From Muricoccus harenae (GTDB taxonomy: Bacteria > Pseudomonadota > Alphaproteobacteria > Acetobacterales > Acetobacteraceae), in assembly GCF_009848505.1 (NCBI RefSeq), contig NZ_WWDL01000027.1:1-64000 (forward strand): 64,000 bases of DNA, written 5' to 3'. The notes below the pieces were generated by a model. It was given only the letters and a program-made list of their open reading frames with translations. It had not been told where the DNA came from and searched no databases. Made by a program: the position numbers and the translations under genes. Below, one piece after another: positions 41,381-49,589 of the stretch; within the stretch, counting starts at the first letter, position 1; each line of letters starts with the position of its first letter.

Positions 41381-42052
41381 CTAGGCGGCGATGGCGCCCT
41401 GGGCACGGAGGGCGGCTTGCCAGCCATAGAAGCCGGCATGCACCTCGTCCCAGCTGGGGCGTGCCTTCATCGTTGCGATCCAGCGGCGGACATGCGGCCA
41501 GGGCGTGAGGTCGAACTCGACGAGTTCGCCGAGGGTGATGAAGCAGGCGCCGAGATAGTCGGCGAGGGTGATGGCGGGGCCGAGAATGAAGGGGCCGCCG
41601 CTTGCGAGCTGAGCGTCGAGGATGGAGAGGCGCTTCGCGGCGCTGGCCAGGTGCCAGGCGCGGCGTTCCGCTTCCGCGGCTTCCGAGAGGCGGTAGTCGG
41701 GGAGGAGGCGCGGATAGACGCAGCCGTAATTGTAATCTTTGGAGAAGAGGCCGAGGAACCAGTCCATCCACTGGTTCACCGAGGCACGCGCCTTCAGCTC
41801 CGTGGGATAGGCGGCGGAGCCGTGGAGATCGGCGAAGTATTTCAGGATCGCGGAGCATTCGGACATGCGGAAGCCGTCATGCTCCAGCACGGGAACGAAG
41901 CGGTTCGGGTTGATGGCGGCGAATTCGGGGGTCAGGTGGTCGCCGGCGGAGAGATCGAGCAGGACATGGTCCAGGGCGATGTTCTCCTCGGCGGCGAGAA
42001 GCATGACTGGGCGGGATGTGGTGCTGACGGGATCGTAGTAGAGCCTGAGCAT
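41381..42052 (-). CDS. glutathione S-transferase family protein
   Basis: 223 residues. The thioredoxin-fold N-terminal domain (MLRLYYDPVSTTSRPVMLLA, NRFVPVLEHDGFRMSECSAI, with SECSAI replacing the usual ESxAI gamma-Glu site) is followed by the all-helical C-terminal domain with LADYLGACFITLGELVEFDL. It conjugates or reduces electrophiles with glutathione. It is transcribed divergently from a LysR regulator 101 bases away, an arrangement that usually means regulation by that protein. Confidence 0.9.
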   Translation of the reverse strand: MLRLYYDPVSTTSRPVMLLAAEENIALDHVLLDLSAGDHLTPEFAAINPNRFVPVLEHDGFRMSECSAILKYFADLHGSAAYPTELKARASVNQWMDWFLGLFSKDYNYGCVYPRLLPDYRLSEAAEAERRAWHLASAAKRLSILDAQLASGGPFILGPAITLADYLGACFITLGELVEFDLTPWPHVRRWIATMKARPSWDEVHAGFYGWQAALRAQGAIAA

Positions 42053-42100
42053 GGCGGGGTTTCTCCTGGACGCCGCGAGATGTAGCGGGCCGCCTTTACG

Positions 42101-42114
42101 TTCCGCGATAGGAA
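42101..42114. promoter_or_regulatory. possible LysR box
   Basis: TTCC-N6-GGAA lies in the 101-base gap between divergent GST and LysR genes; it fits the loose T-N11-A rule of LysR-type sites. It is short, so chance cannot be excluded. Confidence 0.3.
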
Positions 42115-42153
42115 TGCTTGCGGAGGGCTTCTGCAAAAGTGCAGATTGTTCCG

Positions 42154-43059
42154 ATGTACGAATGGGGCGACCTCCGTGTGCTTCTGGCGGTGGCGCAGGA
42201 GGGCAGCACGCTGGCGGCAGCGCGGGTGCTGGGGGTGAACCAGACCACGGTGGCGCGGCGGGTTGCGGCGCTTGAGGCGGCGCTGGGGGTGCGGCTTTTC
42301 GACAGGCGGCAGGATGGCTACCGGCTGAGCGAGGCGGGGCAGGCGCTGCTGCCCCAGGCGGAGCGGGTGCGGGAGGAGGCGGAGGCGCTCGTCCAACTCG
42401 CCGGGCGGCACCGGCGGGCGCTGGCCGGCACGATCCGGGTGACCACCACCGAGGGGTTGGCCAATGCGGTGTTCACCCCCTGGCTCGGTGATTTCATGGA
42501 CGCCTATCCGGATATCCGGGTGGAGATGGTTGCGGATGAGCGGCGTCTCGATCTGGCGCGGGGAGAGGCCGACATCGCGATCCGCGTGACCAAGGTGCCG
42601 GAGGGGGCGGGGATCGTCGGGCGGCGGATCGCGGACTCACCCTGGGCTGTCTATTGCAGTCGGAGCTATGCGGCGCGGCGCGGGGTTCCCGCCGATGCGG
42701 CGGCGCTGGGCGAGCATTGGCTGATCGGGGCGGACGGGGCGCTGGCGGAGGCGGACCCCTTTGCCTGGCTGGCGCGGATGGCGCCGGGCGCGATGGTGCG
42801 GAACGTGTGCAGCAGCATCATGAACATGGTCTTCGCCATCCGGGCGGGGAATGGCGTGGGGCCGCTGCCCTGTGCGATGGCGGCGGCGGAGGCGGAGCTG
42901 GTGGAGTGCTTCCCCATGCCGGATTTCGGCTATCGGCTGTTCCTGCTGACGCGGGAGGAGCTGAAGGACCTGCCGCGCATCCGCGCCTTCAACGACTTCA
43001 TCGTGGCCCGGGCGGTGACCATGCGGCATGTCGTGGAGGGGCGCGGGGCCGGGCGGTAA
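42154..43059 (+). CDS. LysR-type transcriptional regulator
   Basis: 301 residues. The winged HTH is at the N-terminus (DLRVLLAVAQEGSTLAAARV, LGVNQTTVARRVAALEAALG), followed by a two-lobed effector domain (GTIRVTTTEG to the C-terminus). The start at 42154 (MYEWGDLRV) is family-like; an in-frame TTG at 42118 adds 12 residues. By position it should control the divergent GST gene, and probably itself. Confidence 0.92.
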   Translation: MYEWGDLRVLLAVAQEGSTLAAARVLGVNQTTVARRVAALEAALGVRLFDRRQDGYRLSEAGQALLPQAERVREEAEALVQLAGRHRRALAGTIRVTTTEGLANAVFTPWLGDFMDAYPDIRVEMVADERRLDLARGEADIAIRVTKVPEGAGIVGRRIADSPWAVYCSRSYAARRGVPADAAALGEHWLIGADGALAEADPFAWLARMAPGAMVRNVCSSIMNMVFAIRAGNGVGPLPCAMAAAEAELVECFPMPDFGYRLFLLTREELKDLPRIRAFNDFIVARAVTMRHVVEGRGAGR

Positions 43060-43095
43060 GGCGCCGGGGCTGAAACCGCTTGCCGAGGGGTGGAA

Positions 43096-43121
43096 CGTGT
43101 TTCATCATATGATGAAACACG
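43096..43121. promoter_or_regulatory. 26-bp perfect palindromic operator before the GntR gene
   Basis: The half-site CGTGTTTCATCAT is followed directly by its exact reverse complement with no spacer, giving a 26-bp perfect palindrome. The last base is the first of GGGAGGCG, the ribosome-binding site of the GntR gene, which starts at 43134. FadR-subfamily regulators bind short ATrich palindromes of this style, so autoregulation of the operon is the simplest reading. No second copy was noticed in the window. Confidence 0.75.
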
Positions 43122-43133
43122 GGAGGCGAGTTC

Positions 43134-43889
43134 TTGCGGGTCAGGAGCCTACAGTCGCAGGTGACGGAGTCGATCGGCCGGGCGATCCTGCGCGGTGAGG
43201 TCGCGGCCGGGGCTGCGCTTCCGGTGGAGGATGCGCTGGCGGCCTCGCATGGCGTGAGCCGGGCCGTGGTCCGCGAGGCGATGAAGGTGCTGGCGGCCAA
43301 GGGGATGGTTTCGATCCGCCCCAGCGCGGGGACGCGCGTGCTGCCGCGCGGGCGGTGGCAGCTGTTGGATCCGGATGTGCTGGACTGGCTGGGCGGAAGC
43401 GCGCCGGAGCCGGACTTCGTGACCGAGCTTCTTGAGCTGCGGCTGATGATCGAGCCGGAGGCGGCGCGGCTTGCGGCGCGGCGGGCGACGGAGGCGGATG
43501 TCTCGGCGATGCGGGCGGCGCTGGCGCGGATGGGCGCGGCGCTGGATGGCGAGGGCGATTATGTCTCGGCCGACATCGCCTTCCATGAGGCGCTGCTGGA
43601 GGCGACGCATAACCGATTCCTGAACCAGCTGGGCGGCGCGATGGCGCGGCTGCTGCGCTTCAGCACGAATTTGTCCTGGCGGTATCCGGATGCGGCGCGC
43701 GGCAGCCTGCCCGTGCATGGCGCGGTGCTGGAGGCGGTGGCGCGTGGCGATGCCGAGGATGCAGCCGCGCATGTGCTGCATCTGATCGAGCGGCACGAGC
43801 GGCATCTGCGCGGGATGCTGGGCGCCGAGCTAGGCGATAGAGACCACATGGCGCGGAACAGCGCCGGGGGAGAGGAGAACATTCCATGA
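43134..43889 (+). CDS. GntR-family regulator, FCD (FadR) subfamily
   Basis: 251 residues from TTG 43134, five bases after GGGAGGCG. The HTH is LPVEDALAASHGVSRAVVRE followed by AMKVLAAKGMVSIRP. The FCD domain retains the metal-binding His/Asp set in ADIAFHEALLEATHN, LPVHGAVLEAV and LHLIERHERHL; in this family it senses carboxylates or sugar acids. Its 3' end overlaps the next gene by ATGA. Position at the head of a Bug/dehydratase operon suggests it represses that operon until a hexarate or hexonate is present. Confidence 0.93.
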   Translation: MRVRSLQSQVTESIGRAILRGEVAAGAALPVEDALAASHGVSRAVVREAMKVLAAKGMVSIRPSAGTRVLPRGRWQLLDPDVLDWLGGSAPEPDFVTELLELRLMIEPEAARLAARRATEADVSAMRAALARMGAALDGEGDYVSADIAFHEALLEATHNRFLNQLGGAMARLLRFSTNLSWRYPDAARGSLPVHGAVLEAVARGDAEDAAAHVLHLIERHERHLRGMLGAELGDRDHMARNSAGGEENIP

Positions 43890-44872
43890 CGAAGATTTCT
43901 CGGCGGGCGGCGCTCGGCGCGGCAGTTGGCCTGGGTGGTGCTGCCTTGGCGGCGCCGGCGCTGGCGCAGGCCGCATGGCGGCCGTCTCGGCCCATGCGGT
44001 TCATCGTGCCCTTCACGCCTGCCGGGTCGGCGGACATGCTGTCGCGCATGGCGGCGGAGGCGATCGCCTCCCGGCTGGGGCAGCCGGTGGTGGTGGAGAA
44101 CCGCGCCGGGGCCGGCGGCAATATCGGAACCGATGCGCTGGCGAAGGCGGAGCCTGACGGCCATGCCATAGGGCTGGTGACGGTGGGGACGGGCGCGATC
44201 AACTACGCGATGTACCGCAGCATGCCCTACAAGCCCGGGGACCTCGCCGCGATCTCCAACATCTGCACCGTGCCGAACGTCATCATGGTCGCGAACCGGG
44301 TGCCGGCGAAGACGCTGGGCGAGTTGGTGGAGCTGGCGCGGCGAGAGCCGGGGAAGTTCAACTACGGTTCCTCCGGCGTGGGCACGAGCCTGCATCTGAC
44401 GGGTGAGATGCTGAAGGGCGGCTCTGGGCTGGACATGACGCATGTGCCCTTTCGGGGCGCGGCGCAAATGCTGCTCGAGGCGGCGGCGGGGCGGGTGGAG
44501 ATCCTGGTGGACAACCTTCCCTCCGGGCTGCCGCAGATCAAGGACGAACGGGTGCGGGCCTTGGCGGTGACGGATACGCGGCGCAGCCCCTCCCTGCCGG
44601 ATGTGCCAACGACGGCGGAGGCCGGTTTCCCGGATATCCAGGCTGTGGCCTGGTTCGGCGTGGTGGCGCCCGGGCGGACGCCGCGGCCGGCGGTAGAGGC
44701 GATTTCCGGCGCGCTGCAGGATGCCGTGCGGCAGCCAGGCTTCCGTGCGAAGCTCACGGAACAGGGCGCCGAGCCGGTGGGCAACACGGCCGACGAGTTC
44801 GAGGCCTTCATCCGCGCCGAGATCGCCAGATGGGGCGAGGTGGTGCGCAAGGCCGGCGTGGTGGTGGAGTAG
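43886..44872 (+). CDS. TctC/Bug-type receptor (copy 2)
   Basis: 328 residues. A signal peptide (MTKISRRAALGAAVGLGGAA, cleaved after ALA) carries an SRRAA Tat-like motif. Bug motifs: IVPFTPAGSADMLSRMAAEA, VVENRAGAGGNIGTDALAKA, HVPFRGAAQMLLEAAAGRVE and LGGLPQIK-type LPSGLPQIKDERV. Translationally coupled to the GntR gene (ATGA) and five bases before the dehydratase start region, so it probably delivers the dehydratase's substrate. More diverged from copies 1 and 3 than these are from each other. Confidence 0.92.
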   Translation: MTKISRRAALGAAVGLGGAALAAPALAQAAWRPSRPMRFIVPFTPAGSADMLSRMAAEAIASRLGQPVVVENRAGAGGNIGTDALAKAEPDGHAIGLVTVGTGAINYAMYRSMPYKPGDLAAISNICTVPNVIMVANRVPAKTLGELVELARREPGKFNYGSSGVGTSLHLTGEMLKGGSGLDMTHVPFRGAAQMLLEAAAGRVEILVDNLPSGLPQIKDERVRALAVTDTRRSPSLPDVPTTAEAGFPDIQAVAWFGVVAPGRTPRPAVEAISGALQDAVRQPGFRAKLTEQGAEPVGNTADEFEAFIRAEIARWGEVVRKAGVVVE

Positions 44873-44876
44873 GGCG

Positions 44877-46424
44877 ATGATCGATCTTTCGGTGAAGCGC
44901 GCGGTTGGTCCGGCGATCCGGCTGCATCCGCGCGACAATGTGGTGGTGGCGCGCGTGCCGGTCTCAGCGGGCACGGCCATTCCTGGCGAGAATGTGGTGG
45001 CGCGGCAGGACGTGCCGGCCGGGCATAAGCTGGCGACGATGGACATTCCGGCGGGCGGCGCCATCCGGAAATACGACGTGGTGATCGGCTTTGCCGGGGA
45101 GGACATTCCCGCCGGCACCTATGTGCATGCGCATAACTGCCTGATGCAGGACTTCCAGCGCGACTACGCCTATGGCGAGGATTACAGGCCTGTCGCCTAT
45201 GTGCCGGAGGCGGAGCGCGCGACCTTCCAGGGGATCGTGCGGCCGGATGGGCGTGTCGGGACGCGGAACTTCATCGCCATTGCCTCGACGGTGAATTGCT
45301 CGGCGACGGTGGTGCGCGGGGTGGCGGATTACTTCACGCCGGAGCGGCTGGCTGATTACCCGAATGTCGATGGCGTGGTGGCGCTGAGCCATACGCTGGG
45401 CTGCGGCATGGAGATGACCGGCGAGCCGATGGCGCTGCTGCGGCGGACCATCGCGGGCTATGTGCGGCACGCGAATATCGCGGGGGTGGTGATCGTCGGG
45501 CTGGGTTGCGAGCGCAACCAGCTGGGCGCGTTACTGGAGGAGCAGAAGCTGGCGGCCGGGCCCCAGCTGTATCCGATGGTGATGCAGGAGGTCGGCGGCA
45601 CGCGGAAGACGATCGATGCGGGCATCGCGGCGGTGAGGGCGATGCTGCCGGAGGCGAACCGCGTGACGCGCCAGACGGTTTCCGCGGCGCATCTCACGGT
45701 GGGGCTGCAATGCGGCGGGTCGGATGGGTTTTCCTCCATCACGGCCAATCCTTCGCTGGGTGCTGCGATGGACGTCCTCGTGCGGCATGGCGGCACGGCC
45801 ATCCTGTCGGAGACGCCGGAGATCAACGGCGTCGAGCATACGCTGACGCGGCGCGCGGTCTCCCGCGAGGTGGGGGAGAAGCTGGTCGAGCGGCTGCGCT
45901 GGTGGAAGGAGGAATATGCGGTTGGGCGCGACACGCAGATCAACGGCAAGGTGAGCCCGGGCAACCAAGCGGGGGGCCTGGCGAACATCATCGAGAAGTC
46001 GCTGGGCTCCTCGATGAAGGGGGGCACGGGGCCGTTGATGGAAGTGTACCGCTATGCCGAGCCGGTGACGCAGAAGGGCTTCATCTTCATGGACACGCCG
46101 GGCTACGACCCGGTTTCGGCGACGGGCCAGGTGGCCGGGGGCGCGAATCTGATCGCCTTCACCACCGGGCGGGGGTCCATGTTCGGCTGCAAGCCGGTGC
46201 CATCGGTGAAGCTGGCGACCAACACGCCGATGTACCGGCGGCTGATGGACGACATGGACATCAACTGCGGCGTGGTGCTGGACGGCGAGGCGACCATCCA
46301 GGAGATGGGCGAGCGCGTGTTCCAGCTTCTGCTGGAGACGGCCAGCGGGCGGCGGAGCAAGAGCGAGGAGCTGGGGGTGGGGAACAACGAGTTCGTCCCC
46401 TGGTCCATCGGCATCACCGGATAA
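44877..46424 (+). CDS. UxaA-family sugar-acid dehydratase (altronate/galactarate type)
   Basis: 515 residues. An N-terminal SAF domain (~1-90, DNVVVARVPVSAGTAIPGEN) is joined to the UxaA catalytic domain: RPDGRVGTRNFIAIASTVNC, ALSHTLGCGMEMTGE, QCGGSDGFSSITANPSLGAA and SPGNQAGGLANIIEKSLGSS. Family members dehydrate D-altronate or galactarate to 2-keto-3-deoxy acids using Fe2+ or another metal, the cysteines being candidate ligands. It is flanked by Bug receptors in one operon, a layout seen for uptake plus first catabolic step. The aldolase or kinase for the product is not in the window. Confidence 0.9.
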   Translation: MIDLSVKRAVGPAIRLHPRDNVVVARVPVSAGTAIPGENVVARQDVPAGHKLATMDIPAGGAIRKYDVVIGFAGEDIPAGTYVHAHNCLMQDFQRDYAYGEDYRPVAYVPEAERATFQGIVRPDGRVGTRNFIAIASTVNCSATVVRGVADYFTPERLADYPNVDGVVALSHTLGCGMEMTGEPMALLRRTIAGYVRHANIAGVVIVGLGCERNQLGALLEEQKLAAGPQLYPMVMQEVGGTRKTIDAGIAAVRAMLPEANRVTRQTVSAAHLTVGLQCGGSDGFSSITANPSLGAAMDVLVRHGGTAILSETPEINGVEHTLTRRAVSREVGEKLVERLRWWKEEYAVGRDTQINGKVSPGNQAGGLANIIEKSLGSSMKGGTGPLMEVYRYAEPVTQKGFIFMDTPGYDPVSATGQVAGGANLIAFTTGRGSMFGCKPVPSVKLATNTPMYRRLMDDMDINCGVVLDGEATIQEMGERVFQLLLETASGRRSKSEELGVGNNEFVPWSIGITG

Positions 46425-46522
46425 AGGGCAGGGGTTCTGCCCTGGCCCGGGATTCGCATGAGGTTTCCGGCGCGCGTGTTGCCATGCTGCGCACCGATTA
46501 CGGAATGATGACGGAGAGCTTC

Positions 46523-47524
46523 ATGTTGCGACGCCGATCCCTTCTCGCCGGTCTGGCCGCCATGCCATCGGTCGCCGGGCTTCCCGCCCTGGCGCAGCCG
46601 GTGGCGGGCGGACGGCCGGTGCGGGTGATCGTGCCCTTCCCGCCAGGCGGCGCGATCGACCTGCTCGGGCGGCTGGTGGCGGAGCGGCTGGGGCCGGCGC
46701 TGGGGCAGAATGTGGTGGTGGAGAACCGCGGCGGCGCGGGCGGCATCCTCGGCACGGATGCCGTGGCGAAGGGGCCGAATGACGGCACCGTCATCGGGGT
46801 GATCGGCGGGGTGACGATGACCGCCTATCCCTTCCTCTACAGCAAGCTGCCCTTCGATCCGGTGAAGGACCTGCAGCCGCTGACGCTCATCACCAATGGC
46901 GCGCTGATCTGCGTGGTGAATGCCGAGACGGCGGCGAAGAACGGATGGACGGATTTCCGGGCGCTGATCGCCTGGTCCAAGGCGCATCCGGACCAAGTGA
47001 AGATGGGCTCCTCGGGGCCGGGGACGTCATCGCATCTGTGCATCGAGGCGGTGAACGCCATGGCGGGCGCGCGCATCCTGCACGTGCCCTATCGCGGCGG
47101 CGGGCCGGCTATCGCGGACCTGCTCTCGGGTACGATCGACATGATGTTCGATGTGACGCCGGCGCTGATGCCGCATGTGCAAACGGGCAAGTTCAAGGCG
47201 CTGGCGCTCTCCTCCAAGGAGCGGATGGATTTCGCGCCGGATGTTCCGGCCATGGGGGATTTCCCGGATCTTGGGCTAGGCAACCTCAACATCGCGCCCT
47301 GGAACGCCCTGATGGCGCCGGCGGGAACGCCCGAGCCGGTGGTGCAGCGGCTGATGGCGGCGATCCGGCAGGTGGCGGCCGATCCGGCTTTCGTCGCCCG
47401 GTTGAAGCCGCTCGGCTATGACGTGGCGCTGAGCGAGAGCCCGGCGGCGCTGGCGGCGCAGATTAAGCGGGAAACGCCCTTCTGGCGGCGGCTGGTGGAG
47501 ATGTCCGGGGTGAAGCTGGACTAG
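46523..47524 (+). CDS. TctC/Bug-type receptor (copy 3)
   Basis: 333 residues. Signal peptide MLRRRSLLAGLAAMPSVAGL, cleaved after ALA. Bug motifs: IVPFPPGGAIDLLGRLVAER, VVENRGGAGGILGTDAVAKG, HVPYRGGGPAIADLLSGTID. The block KMGSSGPGTSSH to MFDVTPALMPHV is strikingly like copy 1 at 37557. The start at 46523 follows CGGAGAG; 46505 and 46508 are alternatives. A 98-base gap separates it from the dehydratase gene. Its stop codon is TAG, whose last base is supplied by an inserted IS relic. Confidence 0.92.
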   Translation: MLRRRSLLAGLAAMPSVAGLPALAQPVAGGRPVRVIVPFPPGGAIDLLGRLVAERLGPALGQNVVVENRGGAGGILGTDAVAKGPNDGTVIGVIGGVTMTAYPFLYSKLPFDPVKDLQPLTLITNGALICVVNAETAAKNGWTDFRALIAWSKAHPDQVKMGSSGPGTSSHLCIEAVNAMAGARILHVPYRGGGPAIADLLSGTIDMMFDVTPALMPHVQTGKFKALALSSKERMDFAPDVPAMGDFPDLGLGNLNIAPWNALMAPAGTPEPVVQRLMAAIRQVAADPAFVARLKPLGYDVALSESPAALAAQIKRETPFWRRLVEMSGVKLD

Positions 47525-47749
47525 GTTCAGGACTCATTGGTCCAGATCAGCGCGACGGCTGCCAGGCAGATGCCGGAGACGAAGGTGTGGGCGCATCGGT
47601 TGTAGCGAAGGGCGATGACCCTTGGTGCAGCCGATACAGCGGGAATCTGCACCTTCGAGCCAGAACAGGTCAGCCATGGCAGCACTTTCAGCGGCCATGA
47701 AATCAGCCAATCAGATCAGGCGCTGCCCCATATCAATGGGTCCTGACCC
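47524..47749. mobile_element. 226-bp internally deleted IS5-family (IS427-like) element
   Basis: 16-bp terminal inverted repeats match 14 of 16 positions (GGTTCAGGACTCATTG at 47524-47539; the reverse complement of 47734-47749 is GGGTCAGGACCCATTG). The element is flanked by TA direct repeats (47522-47523 and 47750-47751), the target size of this IS group. Read leftward it encodes a transposase N-terminus (MADLFWL from 47677) and, in another frame, the C-terminus (VIALRYNRCAHTF, then CLAAVALIWTNES and stop at 47527). The catalytic DDE centre is missing, so it is a non-autonomous, MITE-like derivative. Confidence 0.85.
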
Positions 47750-48267
47750 TAACGCTGCTCGGCTGTGTGCACGATCCCGGCGAATTCGGAGAAGGCGTCA
47801 TCCGCCCGCGCCGCGAGGAGCTCGAGGGCACGCGCCGTGGGACGCAGCAGCTTGAGACGCCCCTGTTCCGAAGGCACCAGCTCGGACACCAGCATTCCGC
47901 CCAGCTCCATCTCGGACACGACACGCGACAGGGTCGGCGCGCTCAGCAGGCCCTCGGCTCGGGCGACAAGATCCCGGAGTGCAAGCCGCTCCCCGCGTAG
48001 CTCAGCCTGGATGACCTCCAGCCCGACCCAAAGTGCCTCACGAGCCCGGTGCGGCGGGTCCCCTCCAAAGATCTCCCGGATCGCGATGAACTGGCGCCTC
48101 ATGGATGCGAGATGGAGTGCTGCAACGGCCTGGGAGGTGCGCTGGTAGGCCCCGGATCCTGGGCTGATGGTGGAGGGGGCGGGTGAACCATCAGCTTTGG
48201 GCATGTCGGCGCTGTAGATGGGGAGGAACGCGGTTCTGGGAAGATGCTGGAGAGGCGAGCTTCGCAT
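47749..48267 (-). CDS. MarR-like winged-helix regulator
   Basis: 172 residues. The central region resembles a MarR-type winged helix: LALRDLVARAEGLLSAPTLS, RVVSEMELGGMLVSELVPSE and the wing GRLKLLRPTARALELL, flanked by helices. The N-terminal ~45 residues are unstructured and the exact start is uncertain (48267 has a weak ribosome-binding site). The effector and target are unknown. It converges with the Bug gene, and its TAG stop uses the TA target duplication and the first base of the IS relic. Confidence 0.65.
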   Translation of the reverse strand: MRSSPLQHLPRTAFLPIYSADMPKADGSPAPSTISPGSGAYQRTSQAVAALHLASMRRQFIAIREIFGGDPPHRAREALWVGLEVIQAELRGERLALRDLVARAEGLLSAPTLSRVVSEMELGGMLVSELVPSEQGRLKLLRPTARALELLAARADDAFSEFAGIVHTAEQR

Positions 48268-48438
48268 GGATAGCTCAGTTTCTTCCGTGTGTGTTACGGT
48301 TTCATAACCATGATTCTATTCTGCAGAATCCAGCTTGTTCATTTTGAAAGACCCAGCTTACACTTCGGCGTGAGGCAAACCCGCCTCATCAGAAAGTTAG
48401 GTGCCAGTCCAGCTGACATCTGCCGGGGAACCCACCGT

Positions 48439-48948
48439 ATGAACTTCGAAGCCGCGAAGAAGAGCGACACCAAGACCAGCGACACCAAGACCAGCGAGAC
48501 CAAAAATATTGCTGTGTCAGCAAATGCTTCCGCTGCCTGGTCTGATCTCGCCGCATTCTGGACTGACCGCCGCTGGGCAGCGAAGGCTTGGCCGTTCCCT
48601 AGTTCAGACGACACGGCCGGCGTGACGGAGCACGCGTTCAAGACCTACCGCAGCCTGCTCATGGCCCATCAGGCGGCGGCAGAGGCGTTCTGTGAGACGG
48701 CCCTGCGCCAACAGGAGGTTACCTTCGGCATCGCGCGGACGGCTCTGGATGCCTATCCGCAGACGCCTGCCGGTCCCAGGGGCCAGGGGTCGGATGCTTC
48801 CTGGAAGCGGGTCATGGCTGGTTATGCCGAGGTCTATAACGAGAGTCTCGGGATCACGCAGGCGATGACGGAGGCTGCGTTCAAGGTGCTTTCCCGCGCA
48901 CCTGGAGCGGTCCTCGCGGGCAAGGCGGAGGAGCGGCCCGCTCGGTGA
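48439..48948 (+). CDS. phasin-like helical protein
   Basis: 169 residues. A Lys/Thr/Asp-rich N-terminus holds a short tandem repeat (SDTKTSDTKTSETK). The remainder is predicted helical with the pattern of phasins (YRSLLMAHQAAAEAFCETAL, RQQEVTFGIARTALDAY, YAEVYNESLGITQAMTEAAF), which coat polyhydroxyalkanoate granules or act as small chaperones. No PHA synthase is nearby. The start at 48439 is chosen after CGGGGAACC; the frame upstream is unconserved. Its stop overlaps the next gene by GTGA. Family assignment is tentative. Confidence 0.6.
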   Translation: MNFEAAKKSDTKTSDTKTSETKNIAVSANASAAWSDLAAFWTDRRWAAKAWPFPSSDDTAGVTEHAFKTYRSLLMAHQAAAEAFCETALRQQEVTFGIARTALDAYPQTPAGPRGQGSDASWKRVMAGYAEVYNESLGITQAMTEAAFKVLSRAPGAVLAGKAEERPAR

Positions 48949-49241
48949 TCGAGAGCTTTCTGCTCGGCACGGGGAGCATCGGCTGGGATCCGGTGTCCCT
49001 GAGTTGGCTGCGCGTCGGGGCGTGCCTGGATCTGTGCCCGCGTGGGCGAAGCCGCGTCGAGGTGCGCTCACCGGACGGTCGGCCGCTGGGTTGGCTTCCA
49101 TCCGAGGACGCGCAGGCCATCACGGGCCTGATCCATTCGGGCGCGGTGCGGACGGCACGGGTGCGTGGCGTGATCCCCGCCTTCGGGCGGGCCCGCGTCC
49201 AACTCGCGATCGAGGTCCAGGAGGATAGACGGCCGCAGTGA
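48945..49241 (+). CDS. small HIRAN-like domain protein
   Basis: 98 residues from GTG 48945, in a GTGA overlap with the phasin-like gene. The stretch RVEVRSPDGRPLGWLPSEDA, QAITGLIHSGAVRTARVRGV resembles the HIRAN fold (beta strands around a G-x-L-G-Y/W-L-P core), which binds DNA ends in larger repair proteins; stand-alone HIRAN proteins are little studied. The assignment is by pattern only. Coupling to the upstream gene suggests joint expression. Confidence 0.5.
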   Translation: MIESFLLGTGSIGWDPVSLSWLRVGACLDLCPRGRSRVEVRSPDGRPLGWLPSEDAQAITGLIHSGAVRTARVRGVIPAFGRARVQLAIEVQEDRRPQ

Positions 49242-49331
49242 AACAGGGCCTGGCTCGGGGGGAGCGACCAGTTCCGCACGGCCGGGTCTCCTCACCGATG
49301 CGGCCGTGGCATGAAAGTCAGCGGAGGGGTC

Positions 49332-49589
49332 ATGAGCAGCAGCAGGGCGTTCGTGGATCGGGCTCGGCGGTGTCGCCGCGAACAGGCGAAGGCTGAGCAG
49401 GAGCAAGAAAGGGCTGCGGGCGCCAGGGCGGGATCAGGCAGCGTCGAGTCGGGCGAGATATGGAGTCTTGTCGCAGATTACCTTCGAGCCCGGGCCGAAA
49501 TTTGGGAGGCCCGCGCGGCAAGTCCTGCCCGGACGGAGAGGTGCGGAAAGCGCGACCGGGAATGGGGCGAGCGCATCGTGCTCCACTGA
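49332..49589 (+). CDS. small hypothetical protein
   Basis: 85 residues. The start follows GGAGGGG at good spacing. An Arg/Lys/Glu/Gln-rich helix (SRAFVDRARRCRREQAKAEQ, then EQERAAG) is followed by a second helix (IWSLVADYLRARAEIWEARA). It looks like a cytosolic helical hairpin; no family recognised. It follows the HIRAN-like gene by 90 bases. Confidence 0.5.
   Translation: MSSSRAFVDRARRCRREQAKAEQEQERAAGARAGSGSVESGEIWSLVADYLRARAEIWEARAASPARTERCGKRDREWGERIVLH

Noticed and set aside
47749-48267. Part of the IS relic encoding its transposase
   Set aside because: The winged-helix pattern lies outside the inverted repeats and the TA duplication, so it is a resident gene, not part of the element.
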